Source of the DNA: Cervus elaphus
Lineage: Eukaryota; Chordata; Mammalia; Artiodactyla; Cervidae
Length of the DNA stretch: 64,000 nt
Direction of reading: 5' to 3'
Assembly (NCBI RefSeq): GCF_910594005.1
Contig: NC_057826.1
Span: 79,217,163 to 79,281,162, forward strand
This document shows positions 34,161 through 44,541 of the stretch, piece by piece. Position numbers and translations under genes: made by a program. The number at the start of each line of letters is the position of its first letter. Within the stretch, counting starts at the first letter, position 1. The notes below the pieces were generated by a model. The model saw nothing but the letters and a program-made list of their open reading frames with translations, had not been told where the DNA came from and made no database searches.

Positions 34161-34686
34161 AGCATCTTTCCCCTTGGTTTTCTTTTCAAGCTTTCTGTGT
34201 GTGCCCTTGGGCTAACTGTGCTTTCATTTCCAATGGTCAGCACCTATGACGTTCTTTTAAGGACTGCCCTCCATCCTCACTGAGAGCTAGAGGATCTGAG
34301 TTTATATCCTGCCTTACCCCCTCCCAAAGGAAGTCCTTAATCAAAAACTGTAGGCGGCAGGTTTATGAAAGCCCAATACCATCTCTTAGGGGTGTGAATG
34401 ACAATCTACACGCAATCTTGAGACATCGCAGTTCCAGCACCTTTGTAGCTCTTACAATGAACTCTCTGTCTCTCTCTCTCTCTCCCCCACCCCCTATTTA
34501 TTACAGTTAAGTGTTTTTGAAGTGTTACATTTGTACTGAGAATTTGAGATGGTATTCTTGGCCTCTGTGGCATAAAAAGAGATCTAGGCATTTCTAAAAG
34601 TTGATCAGCTCCTATTTATTCATCATTTAGCTGGAATGACTTTGGGAGCTAAGGCTGTCCAACTTCTCAGAGTTATGTGTTGTATG
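34161..34686. other. Unassigned sequence
   Basis: About 0.5 kb, possibly the 3' part of an ERVL internal region, but not recognisable. A (TC)n run lies at about 34461-34485. Confidence 0.35.
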
Positions 34687-34886
34687 TGTTAGTCGCTCAG
34701 TTGTGTCCAGTTCATTCCAACCCCTGACTGTAGCCCGCCAGGCTCGTCTGTCCATGGAATTCTCCAGTCAAGACTACTGGAGTGGGTTGCCATTCCCTTC
34801 TCCAGGGGATCTTCTCCACTCAGGGATTGAACCTGGGTCTCCTGCATTGCTGGCAGATTCTTTACCGCCTGAGCCACCAGGGAAGC
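34687..34886 (-). mobile_element. Bov-tA SINE
   Basis: 'gtgttagtcgctcagttgtg' to 'gagccaccagggaagccc' on the reverse strand. The similar words 'ctcagagttat' (about 34666) and 'ctgagagttat' (about 34889) flank it. Confidence 0.88.
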
Positions 34887-35380
34887 CCTCTGAGAGTTAT
34901 ATAAGTCTGCAAAAATCATGTAACCTTTTACTGATTCATTGATATGCTTACCCTTGGTTCTGTAAACCATCCGTAGCCTATAATATCAGCAGTCTGCAAC
35001 ATTCACACTTTACATGCTTAGCTATTTTGTATTGTCTGGATGGGCCTCAGCATCCCCATTTTCATAAAGCTCCATCAGCGTTCTTGACTTGCTCCTCCAA
35101 GTGAGAGTTGCCCAAGAAAGAAGGAATCTGGGATCCACCTATGGCTCCTATGTATAGTTTATTACATTTCTACTATCATCTTCAATTCTTATGTTGATTT
35201 TTTCTTATCAAGGTATTTCTTTCTTTGGAATTACTAATGCTTGATAGCACCCCTCATCCACTTCCTTTCCTTCCCTTTCTCATCCCTATAGTCTAACATT
35301 TGCACTAAATGTTCCTGATTAAAGGTACAAATGTACCTCTCTCAGTCCCCGAATCAGATGCTAGACTCCTAGACTCCTAT
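34887..35380. other. Unassigned sequence with one copy of a 72-bp repeat
   Basis: No family recognised. 35042-35113 recurs at 35683-35755 with about 80% identity by eye. Confidence 0.4.
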
Positions 35381-35592
35381 GGTGGTGGTTTAGTCGCTAA
35401 GTCATGTCCCACTCTTTGCAGCCCCATGGACTATAACCCATCAGGCTTCTCTGTCCATGGGATTCTCCAGACAAGAATACTGGAGTGGGTTGCCATTCCC
35501 TTCTCCAGGGGATCTTCCCAACCCAGGAATTGAACCTGGGTCTCCTGTATTGCTGGCAGATTTTTTGCCTACTGAGCTACATGGGAAACCAG
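35381..35592 (-). mobile_element. Bov-tA SINE
   Basis: 'ggtggtggtttagtcgctaa' to 'gagctacatgggaaacc' on the reverse strand. The short word 'cagatgct' occurs just outside both ends (35355 and 35592). Confidence 0.88.
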
Positions 35593-35966
35593 ATGCTGTT
35601 TCTGTCCAAATGTAGCCTTCCTCTAGCAGGACTTGTGTCCTCAAGAGATAAGGTGTGGCTGGGATTCAGCAAGTCTAGGGAGGGGCCTGAGCATCCCCAT
35701 CTTCATAAAGCTCCACAGGCATTCTTGACCTGCTCCTCCAGTTAAGAACTGCCACCCGAGAAGCTCTGGACCTGCTTCTCTCTGCTCCTCTCCTCTCTTG
35801 CTACCAAATGGACACTCCTAACTATGAGGAAGAGGACATTCCAGCTATGAGAGTGAGTAAAAGACTCACCAACTCTGAGAACTTTCTTTGTTCTGGGATA
35901 AGTTCCAGATTGGGTGAGAGTGTCCTTCTGCAATCAAAAGAAGTTAAGTAATATGACCAGTAAACT
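35593..35966. other. Unassigned sequence with second copy of the 72-bp repeat
   Basis: Contains 35683-35755, the partner of 35042-35113. The remainder is not recognised. Confidence 0.4.
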
Positions 35967-36398
35967 GTGATAGCTAATTTTGTGTGTCAATTTGGCTGGG
36001 GCATAGTACTCAGATATTTGGTCAAACGCCAGTCTGGATGTTGCTGGGAAGGTATTCTTTACATGAAATTAATATTTAAATCAGACTTTGAGTCAAACAG
36101 ATTAACCCTCATAGTGTGGGTGGGTCACATCCATCAGTTCAAGGTCTTAAGAAAAAATAGCCTGAGGGACCCCAAGGAGGAGGGAATTCTGCCTCCAGAC
36201 TGTCTTGGAACTTGAGCTGTAACACAGTTCTTCCCTGGATCTGCAGCACAGCAGATTTAAAACTTACCAACCTCCACAACGCCACAATCACTTGAGCCGA
36301 TTCCTTAAAATCTCTCCTCTCCTTCTCTCAGTAGGTAGTTAGAGAGATAAGTAGATTAGAGATACAGGTTCTATTTCTCTGGAAAACCATAACACATG
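35967..36398 (+). repeat. ERVL LTR (MLT2 type), near full length
   Basis: It starts 'gtgatagctaattttgtgtg' and ends 'tttctctggaaaaccataac', with 'ttggtcaaacgccagtctgg', 'gggaattctgcctccagact' and 'gccgattccttaaaatctc' between. This covers the whole MLT2-type LTR. It could be a solo LTR or the 3' LTR of the ERVL remnant at 33.4 kb. Confidence 0.72.
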
Positions 36399-38356
36399 CA
36401 GTTCCTGGTTTTTCATCCATTGCTATTAGCTCCTGGAACAAATCTGACCTCTGGATGCACAGAATTGTGCCCTGAAAGAGGCTGCAGTTTCTGGATGACA
36501 GGAGACTGGCTCATTGGAATGAAACCCAAGAGCTGGAGCAGATGGTGGTGTTAACACTCTCATAACTGTTACCGGACAGGTTTAACATGGTGTGCAATGA
36601 ATAACTTTGAAGAAATGTGCATAAATTTTTAAAAGGTACTTTATCAATAAGCAAATGTCCTGGTTTTGTCTTCTTTTTTTCTGTCTCTCTTGTCCCAAGG
36701 AGCAAAGTCCCTCTGACAATCAGGCTCATGACTCTCAATGATGAATTTCTGATACAATTAGCTTCTTTCTAACTGGTTTTCTTCAGAGTTCACAGGAGCA
36801 AAAATTCTTTACAGCAAAAATCTAGTACTGAAACAAGAAAGACTCCTTTTCTTGCTTTTTCCTTACGCTTCCATGAATCTTTTTGTAAGCTCCTTTAGTT
36901 TTGTGACACAAAAATGTATCTGAAAATGTGGCAACCTATGAATCAAAGTGAGAAACTACTCACCTTCAAGCCAGACATTTATCTTTCCTAAGTGCTTTCC
37001 TGAGATGTATGCATCACTTCTGTGAGTTTGTGCTTTCACTCATTCTTTCTATGCCTCTTCCCACCCAAGGGTGCCTCAGTTTCCCTATCCTGTCCACACT
37101 CAACAAAACACAAAGGAATACAGACCAATCTGATTGTTTCTAATGGATTCTTGGGTGAGCCATTATTTTCTAAGCAAATAAACAAGAGTCAAATGACTGC
37201 ACTTTAACTAAGTAAAGTGTTCTTTATTGAAATCTTTTGATTCATTAGCTAAGCTTGTCTGGTTTTTCCCTCCTTTTTCTTTCTGACATCTTCTTTCACT
37301 CATCCAGAACCTTGGTGAAGGCGAGAATCATTCCATTAGTGCCGATTCTTTGGCTACAGGCACTAATGCATTTCCAGAATAAGTGTGCATGCTTCCTGCC
37401 TCCAACAGGCTGAAACCTGAAACTTGTCCCAGGCTTCTCAGCCTGATGGGGAGCCCCGGGGGGGAAAGGCTGGTAGAAGCAAAGAAAGAACTCTCTGTCT
37501 GTAGTCTCTTGTTCTCACAGGTCTCCCTAAAGCATTCCCTTTAGGCAGTAGCCCTTCTCCCCTCCCCCAGTGATTAAGTCATCACAAATTCCTGATCTAA
37601 CTACTTGAGAGACCTTGTTTGTCAAAAGTGCAAGGAAGACAAACACTTTGCATTTTGTAATTCCTGCCTGAACAGGATCATAAACATTCTAATTTCTAGC
37701 CTACCTGGTTGAGTACAGTGAATCAGTGTTGCAGTGATCTGAGCAGAAGCGCATTTAGACCTAAATCAAGTCAGTGACTCACTTTCCAGCCCCTCACAAG
37801 AAGAACCTGATATTCTAGGCACACAACTATTTTGATGGGGTAGTGAGGAGACTGTGACTCACCCAAAAAGGATGATCATGTAATATCAGTGTTGCTACTG
37901 GACCCCACAAGAGCTTTGGAAGTTAAGCTGCGATGCTGTGATGTCCACTGCACAACCTATCTGCAAATTGAAAACAAAGGCCTTTAAATGAGGGGTTGGA
38001 TGGGAATTTTGGAAATCTAGGGTTTCAGGGGTGGACAGTAAATTGTTTAAGGAAAATTGAGGTAAAGCATCTCCTTCCTCTTCCCAAGGTTTGAGGTGGG
38101 GGTGGGTATTAATAGCAAAGAGACCTCTTCACAAATCTCCTCAGAAGTGCAGTATGTCCTTGTCCGTACTCTGATTCCTGTTTTGTGTCCTTAAAATGAG
38201 TGAGAGATTTAAAAGTCATAGAACACGCTTGTATTTTCTTTGAATATTTGCATATGATCACCTGGCTTTAGAATCTCTCAGTCTAGAGCATCTAGACGCC
38301 TTGATCAAAATTTCAATTTTAACACTCTGCTACATATACAAAATAAAAATAGAATT
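36399..38356. other. Longest stretch without recognised repeats
   Basis: Nearly 2 kb with no SINE, LINE or LTR that I recognise. Short frames (36511-36738 minus, 37022-37207 plus) have no known domain. It includes a G-rich spot 'ccccgggggggaaagg' at about 37454. Possible old unique sequence; no exon was identified. Confidence 0.4.
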
Positions 38357-38369
38357 ATAAGGAGGTAAA

Positions 38370-38559
38370 ATGAAAGTCGCTCAAGTGTGTCCGACTCTTT
38401 GTGACCCCATGGACTTTACATTCCATGGAATTCTCTAGGCCAGAATACTGGAGTGGGTAGCCTTTTCCTTCTCTAGGGGATCTTCCCAACCCAGGGATCA
38501 AACTCAGGTCTCCTGCATTGCAGGCGGATTCTTTACCAGCTGAGCCCCAAGGGAGGCCC
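38370..38559 (-). mobile_element. Bov-tA SINE ('gtgggtagcc' subgroup)
   Basis: 'gtgtgtccgactctttgtga', 'gaatactggagtgggtagcc' and 'gctgagccccaagggaggcc' on the reverse strand. A perfect 13-bp target duplication 'ataaggaggtaaa' flanks it at 38357-38369 and 38560-38572. Confidence 0.94.
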
Positions 38560-39150
38560 ATAAGGAGGTAAAGGCAAGTCTAAAAACATAAGCGGAGATA
38601 CTAAGATATTTTTGGGCAACTGAAACCAAGTAGACAGTACCAATCAATACATTAAAAATATTTAGAAATAAATTTAACAAAACATGCGCAAAAATGTTCA
38701 TAGGAAAAATTTAAACTTGATTGAAAGACATAGAACCAAAGGTGAATATAAACAGATGTTATGTTTCTGGATGAGAAACTTTAAATTATAAGGATGTCAA
38801 TTATTCCTCAAATTAACCTATGAATTCAATGGAATCTCAAATGAAATCCTGGCAGTATTTTCAGGGAACTTAACTAAACTGTTCTAGAAGGCCAGTGGGA
38901 GAGTAAAGGTGTTTAAACTAATAGTTCAAACAGTTTTAAAAGAGAACGCAGGCGTGTGTGTATATGAGGGAGGTCCCTTGCCCCATTAGATAAGACATAA
39001 TGAAGACTCTAGAGTTTAAAACAGAGTAGTATCTGGGGAAGGCAGCAGGGATAAATTAGGAAATTGAGATTAACAGAGATACACTACTATATATAAAATA
39101 AATAATGAGGACCCAATGTATAGCACAGGGAACTATATTCAATATCTTTT

Positions 39151-39351
39151 TTTTTTTTTCTTCTTTTTTTTGGGAGGGTAACTAGTTCCAGGTACAAACT
39201 CCCAGATAACAGCAGGTATGCTGCTGCTGCTGCTAAGTCACTTCAGTCGTGTCCGACTCTGTGTGACCCCATAGACGGCAGCCCACCGGGCTCCCCCGTC
39301 CCTGGGATTTTCCAGGCAAGAGTACTGGAGTGGGGTGCCATTGCCTTCTCC
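39151..39351 (-). mobile_element. Headless Bov-tA-related insertion with extra 3' sequence and poly(A)
   Basis: On the minus strand it starts in mid-SINE ('ggagaaggcaatggcacccc'), runs to 'cgactgaagtgacttagc' plus AGC repeats, and continues about 65 bp beyond the SINE end into non-SINE sequence, then a long A-rich tail (T-rich at 39151-39172). A perfect 15-bp target duplication 'tattcaatatctttt' flanks it at 39136-39150 and 39352-39366. The poly(A) tail and extra sequence fit L1-driven copying of a longer transcript. Confidence 0.85.
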
Positions 39352-39375
39352 TATTCAATATCTTTTAATAACCTA

Positions 39376-39598
39376 TGTGGGTTTCCGTGGCACAATGGTA
39401 AAGAATCTGCCTGCCAATGAAGGAGGTATAGGAGAAGTGGGTTCCATCCCTGGGTTGGGAAGATCTCCTGGAGTAGGAAATGGCTACCCACTCCAGTACT
39501 CTTGACTGGGAAATCCCAAGGACAGAGGAGCCTGGCAGGCCATAGTCCGTGGGGTCGCAAAGAATCAGACATGACTGAGTGGCTGAGGACACACACAC
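39376..39598 (+). mobile_element. Bov-tA SINE
   Basis: Sense copy from 'gtgggtttccgtggcacaat' to 'cagacatgactgagtggctg' with an 'acacacacac' tail. The flanking 'aataacctat' at about 39366-39375 and 39599-39608 is a perfect 10-bp target duplication. Confidence 0.93.
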
Positions 39599-39905
39599 AA
39601 TAACCTATAATGAAAAAGAATCAGAAGAATGTGTGTGTGTGTAACTGAATCACTTTGTTGTATACCTGAAACATTTTGAATCAATGATACTACAAAATGA
39701 AATAAAATAGTGTAGTATCCCCACAGGAGAAGAGAAATAAATCAGTGGGATAGAATACAGAACCCAGACATAGATCCATGCACACATGGGTGAACAGTAG
39801 AGAAGGCATCAAAACTCACCAAGGAAAGGATAAACTGTTCCGAAAAAGGGCTTGGAAAACTGACTCACCTTTTGGAATGAAATAAGTTTAGATCACAATC
39901 TTATA

Positions 39906-40504
39906 AGTCACATATGTGGCTCACAATCTATTTCTATTTCTCTCATTGGTTAAAGGTTGCTCCACGGGGCATTAATTTCCCCACATGAACACCTAGAGTC
40001 TGTCTGTTGACTCCTCAGGGCAGTGGAGGAGCAGGACAGTCCTTTATCTGGGTCCAAAAGTGGTGAGCAAGGCCAGCGTCATGTTTGGCCAAAACCCAAA
40101 TGGTTTCTTGGCACAAGCAGAGCATCAGAAGGCAGAAATGAAGAGCTGGAAGTGAGGTTCAACCTGGAGAATCTTCTGGCCCACAGCATTGAGCACAGGC
40201 AGAGCTGAGGACCCTGGTGCAGGATAAGTTGCACCCTATTCATCAGATAGGGTGGAGGAGGTAAAATGCTGCTGCCTAAGCTTGCTATCCACCAGCCGCT
40301 GGAGAAGCCACCATTCTGCAGCCTTCATACTCTGGTAGATACCCTCCACGCAGCTGATGGGTACCCATGCAGTCTGGTGTGGGATGAGGTGAGGAGAAGC
40401 ATTCCCCATGAGCAGAGGCTTAGACCTGGAGACAGTGAGACTGATCGAGTCCAGGAAGGGGATGCATAACTGGGTGTAGAATGTCTTGTGACCCATCAGT
40501 TCCA
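39906..40504. other. Unassigned sequence, relatively GC-rich
   Basis: About 0.6 kb that is not recognised as a repeat. Overlapping frames (40023-40208 and 40266-40469 plus, 40505-40236 minus, 89 codons) have no known domain. A decayed processed gene copy is possible but unsupported. Confidence 0.35.
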
Positions 40505-41575
40505 TTTAGAGCTATACGTGCTAAACAAATCTTCACACATATGTATGAAGAAACATGTTCATTACAATATTTTTTTGTAATAAAGAAAAGTTGGAAACAT
40601 TTGTCCACCAATAGATGAATGTATGGGCTTCCCAGGTAGCACTAGTGATAAAGAACCCACCTGCCAATGGAGGAGACATGAGATGCAGGTTCAATCCCTG
40701 GGTCAGGAAGATCCCCTAGAGAAGGGAATGGCAACCCACTCCAGTATTCTTGCCTGGAGAATTCCATGGACAGAGGAGCCTGGCGGGCGGTCCATGGGGT
40801 CGCAAAGAGTTGGACATGACTGAGTGACTAACACCACACACATGCAACAGGTCAAATAAACAAATTAGCCAAATGGAAATTCTAGAACTAAAAAATCAAT
40901 AACTGAACTGAAAAAAACTCCCTGGATGGACTCAGTAGCTGAATGGTGATGACTGCCAACTGAGAATTCTACTTTTAGTGAAAAATATCCTTCAAGAATG
41001 AAGATGAAATGAAGACATTTTCAGATGAAGGAAAACCAAGAGAATTCACAACCAGGAGATCTGCTCTGAGAGAATCCCTTCAGAGAACTTCTCTGAAGGA
41101 AGTGCTTCAGAGGGAAGAGAAGTGATATAAGAAGGAATCTTGGAACATTAGGAATGAAGTGAGGGAACAGAAATGATAAATACTGAGTAAATGTAATAGA
41201 GTGTTCTTCACTTAAGTTCCTCAAAATATGTGTGATGGTCAGAAGCATAAATTATAGTCATACATAATATATAAAGCACATATATCATCTGATAGGATTT
41301 TAAAGTATGTACAAATAACATATATAAGATAGCTAGAGCAAAAAGAAGGGAGGATAAGTGGTATTATACTGTGGTCACTTTTCTACATCCCAATTAAGGT
41401 GGTAAAAGAATGATTCTAAGTAGGAAGTAAAAAGTGATGCATTTTATAATCCCCAGAGCAACCACTTAAAAAATTGTAAAAAGAGATGTAATGAAAATCA
41501 CAATATATACATTGAAATGGAATATTTTAAAAATATTCAAATAACTCAAAAGAAGGCAGATGTGAGAAAACTAGT
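40505..41575 (+). repeat. Ancient L1 pieces split by Bov-tA
   Basis: 40505-40622 ('catgttcattacaatatttt', 'tccaccaatagatgaatg') matches the end of ORF2. 40843-41575 ('tggaaattctagaactaaaa', 'aaaaatatccttcaagaatg', 'cccagagcaaccacttaaa') matches ORF1 to inter-ORF, so at least two L1 fragments abut here. No frame is open. Confidence 0.55.
40623..40842 (+). mobile_element. Bov-tA SINE
   Basis: Sense copy from 'gggcttcccaggtagcacta' to 'tggacatgactgagtgacta' with an 'acaccacacac' tail. Full length. Confidence 0.9.
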
Positions 41576-41579
41576 TTCT

Positions 41580-42537
41580 TCTACACACAGAACACTCTGA
41601 CATAAAATGTGTACATTTTCAACACAAAGTAATTTTCCAGTTCTCTATGTCTATCAAATGAGTATTCTATAATTTAATTCATTTTTGACACTAGACCACC
41701 TCAAGTAAGCGCAGACCCCACAGGTTAAGGCTCGGCCCCACAAACGTCTCACACTTGAGTTGCCCATGGCAAGTCTAGGCTTCCCATACTTCTGACCAGC
41801 CAGCTATAAATCAGGGGTTCCTCCTACTCCCTCTTCAGTTTCAACAACTTTCTGCAACAGCTCATAGAACTCAGGGAAGCACTTTACTTACCATTATTTT
41901 GTTCCCATAAAGGATACAACTCAGGAACAGTCAAAGGGAAGAGATGCACCAGGCAAGGTGTGTGGGAAGAAGTGTGGAGCTTCTGAGCCCTCTTGGAGCA
42001 TGCCACCCTTCCAGTGGCTCCATGTGGTCACTGACCTGAAAGGGCTCTCTGAACCCCTTAGAGTTTTTAATGGAAATCACGTGGTGTAGACATGAGGGAT
42101 TAAATCATTGGACATTGGTGACTAAGTTGTGCTGCATGCTAAGTCACTTCAGTCATGTCTGACTCTTTGCACACCTGTGGACTGTAGCCTGCCAGAATCT
42201 TCTGTCCATGGGATTCTCTAGGCAAGAACACTGGAGTGGATTGCCATGTCCTCCTCCAGGAGATCTCCCCACCTGGGGATCGAACTTGCATCTCTTATGT
42301 CTCTTGCATTGGCAGGCGGGTTCTTTACCACTGGTGCCACCTAAATCAGGTGGGGTTAAAAGTTTTAACCCTCTAGTTCTGTGGTTGTTCCTCTAGCAAT
42401 CATCCCCAGCCTCCCAGAGTCACCTCATTAGCATAAAAGCAGATATATCATGATGGAGATTTAAAGTTTTAGGAGCTCTGTGCCAGGAACTGGGGAAGAT
42501 GACCGACTATATATTTCTTATTATACCACAATGTCAC
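41580..42537 (-). repeat. Endogenous retrovirus LTR, antisense, split by Bov-tA
   Basis: 'cagttctctatgtctatcaa', 'gagttgcccatggcaagtct', 'aaggatacaactcaggaaca' and, beyond the SINE, 'tcacctcattagcataaa' and 'ctctgtgccaggaactgg' belong to a mammalian LTR that I recognise but cannot name safely. On the minus strand it begins near 'tggtataataagaaatata' (42537). Confidence 0.55.
42132..42342 (-). mobile_element. Bov-tA SINE inside an LTR
   Basis: 'ctaagtcacttcagtcatgt', 'agaacactggagtggattgc' and 'ctttaccactggtgccacct' on the reverse strand. Full length. Confidence 0.88.
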
Positions 42538-42603
42538 AATAATAAAGGGGAAACAGGAGCAAAATACAGAGGGAACAGTCAAAAACAAATTTTTAAAATG
42601 GTA

Positions 42604-42657
42604 TGTTGCTGTTCAGTCTCTAAATTGTGTTCAACTTTGAGACCCCATGGACTGTAC
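42604..42657 (-). mobile_element. Bov-tA 3' stub
   Basis: 'gttgctgttcagtctctaaa' and 'gagaccccatggactgta' are the last ~55 bp of Bov-tA. The rest of the element is absent, a severe 5' truncation. Confidence 0.75.
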
Positions 42658-42659
42658 AT

Positions 42660-43010
42660 AAACCCAAACCTGCCAATAACTACATTTAAAAGAATGAGCT
42701 ATATCTCTATGCTCTAATGTAGAAAAACCTCTAGGATGTATTGTTACATAAAAAACAAGCTACAGTACAAAGCATTCATATAAACCAGCTATGCTTTTTT
42801 TATATATTCCTGTATGTTCATGTACATTTGCCTTTCTAGCCCAACATAAATGTGTTAGAAAGATCTGGAAGTATATTCAAATTGAAAACAGTTCTTGAAA
42901 AGTCTCTGAGACTAGAAAGAAGAAACAGTATCAAGATCTTTTTTCTATATAATTTTAATTTTTATGACACGGTATTTATGTATTACTTTGTCATTAAAAA
43001 TAAATGAATG
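42660..43010 (+). repeat. Probable old L1 3' UTR
   Basis: 'aaaacctctaggatgtattg', 'gctacagtacaaagcattca' and a following poly-T-rich stretch recall old L1 3' UTRs. Diverged. Confidence 0.35.
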
Positions 43011-43834
43011 GAATTAATTTTAAAAGAACATATTGTTTCACAGTGTACTGGTGATACCATCTGGGAATTAAACATTTATAGGTCCCCTGACTCAGGAGTG
43101 TAGCCAACTGTTTTCAGCAGAGTTTGTCCAATGAAGTTATTAGTATTTCAATCTTTTTCCTATCTATGCTATTTATCTTCTGCTCCCATTTTTCTTCCCC
43201 TTCCCAAATTTAAACCTTTAAGTATGGGGCCCTGAAACCCTAAAAGTTATGGATCCAATCTCCTTTTTATTCACCCACTCCAATATCATTCTACTCTTCT
43301 AGAATTTAACACTTCCAAAATTTTAGATATTCCTAGGAATGGCTTTTATATAAAATATATTAAGCAGCTTTCCGTTATTATTTTTAAAGTAGCTTTAAAA
43401 GAAATGTTTTTCAAATTGTAGGTCTCAATTAGTAATGGATCATAAAACTGATATAAGCATCTCAATTCATATTTATTTTAAAGAAATGAAATAGAAAATA
43501 CCAGAGTACACTGAAGCTATAGTGTGGGTGAGATTTGTGAAATTTTTTTGTGTGTGTAAACGTGTGTGTAGAGGGTTGTGATGGAAAATGTACTTTCCGT
43601 GGGTTGAGGTAAGGAAGAAGGAGTAGGAAGAGAAAGGTTTAAAAACACGGCTGTTGCAAAAACATTTAAAAGAAACGATGCAATATGCCTTCTTTCCTTC
43701 TTATACTTACACACATAAGTAATGTGTAAGTACTTACCCATTAAACAAATGCTTGTTTAATGACTAGTCCACAGATTCTTAGTTATGTAGGCCTAGAAAT
43801 GTGAAGTAACAGGAATTATAACAAATAATGCCAC
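43011..43834. other. AT-rich unassigned sequence
   Basis: No gene or family recognised. A short inverted repeat 'acttacacac...gtgtaagt' lies at about 43707-43733. Confidence 0.4.
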
Positions 43835-43905
43835 TCGGTCATTCATTCAGTCAGTATTTATCTAGGATCTATTATGTGCAAGGCCTCAATGAAAGAATCT
43901 TTAGA
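43835..43905 (-). repeat. L2/MIR tail, antisense
   Basis: 'cattcattcagtcagtattt', 'ctattatgtgcaaggcc' resembles the reversed shared L2/MIR 3' tail. Short. Confidence 0.45.
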
Positions 43906-44322
43906 AATAGCAGGGGGAAAAAAATTAACCACTTGAATGGAATAATGAATAAAAATGAATAAAATATTTGCACAGGGATTTAAGCTGGTTTTGTAATACA
44001 CATATAACACCATGAATGATAGCTCCCAGAGAGGACAGGGAACAACCAGACTCGCACACCCAGACCCTCTGTCTCTGGTGGGGCAGGTGGGAGGCCAGAA
44101 AGGCGTTCAGAAGCAGAGCAGGCTGCCACAGTGGTACCACGGTTCCACCCCAGTGTAGAATCCCCTTGGGTGGGCATGCGAACTTTTTGGGAACCAAAAA
44201 AACATTCTCCTCACCAGGAAACGCTTGGCTCTTGCTTACAAAACTGACTCAAAGTGTGTTAATTATAAAGGGGCTGTAAACAGTGATGATTGTGATTACA
44301 ACTTTTAAGTACCAAGAGTTTT
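43906..44322. other. Unassigned sequence
   Basis: About 0.4 kb. Frames of 87-90 codons on both strands (44016-44279 plus, 44197-43925 minus) overlap each other and have no known domain. Confidence 0.4.
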
Positions 44323-44325
44323 GGA

Positions 44326-44541
44326 GTTTTTTTTTTTTTTTTGCTGTGCCAAGTCTTAGTTGTGTCATGCAGGATCTTTTGTTTCAGCTAAGTTGGGCTC
44401 AGTTGGGCTCAGTAGTTGCAGAACATGTGTGGGCTAAGTTGCCCCGCAGCATGGGAATCTAGTTCCCCATCCGGGGATCAAACCTGCGTCCTCTGCATTG
44501 GAAGGCAGATTCTTAACCACTGGACCACCAGGGAAGACCCA
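44326..44541 (-). mobile_element. CHR-2-type SINE
   Basis: T-run, then 'caagtcttagttgtgtcatg', 'tccccatccggggatcaaac' and 'ccactggaccaccagggaag' on the reverse strand. The similar words 'ccaagagttttgg' (about 44312) and 'ccaagaagttttt' (about 44539) fit a target duplication. A small internal repeat 'gttgggctca' is doubled at about 44392-44413. Confidence 0.88.

Larger units (their letters stand above)
39031..39716 (+). mobile_element. Artiodactyl L1 3' UTR, itself carrying two SINE insertions
   Basis: 'atacactactatatataaaa', 'agcacagggaactatattc', 'aataacctataatgaaaaag' and 'gtaactgaatcactttgttg' give the L1 3' end. Two SINE insertions lie in it, each with its own target duplication. It sits inside the older L1 above. 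Confidence 0.75.
38573..39905 (+). repeat. Ancient L1 ORF2, split by a younger L1 tail
   Basis: 38573-39030 ('attcaatggaatctcaaatg', 'ctaaactgttctagaaggc') and 39717-39905 ('agtgggatagaatacagaac', 'ggaaaggataaactgttcc') are consecutive parts of ORF2 once the insert at 39031-39716 is removed. No frame is intact. Confidence 0.6.

Noticed and set aside
34461..34485. (TC)n run considered as a polypyrimidine tract or splice acceptor
   Set aside because: No exon follows and no gene context exists; it is a simple repeat.
40236..40505. 89-codon minus-strand frame in a GC-richer stretch
   Set aside because: No domain recognised and the opposite strand is also open; not enough to call a gene or pseudogene.
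44016..44279. 87-codon plus-strand frame with an overlapping 90-codon minus-strand frame
   Set aside because: Two anonymous frames over the same bases, no known domain, no splice or promoter signals.
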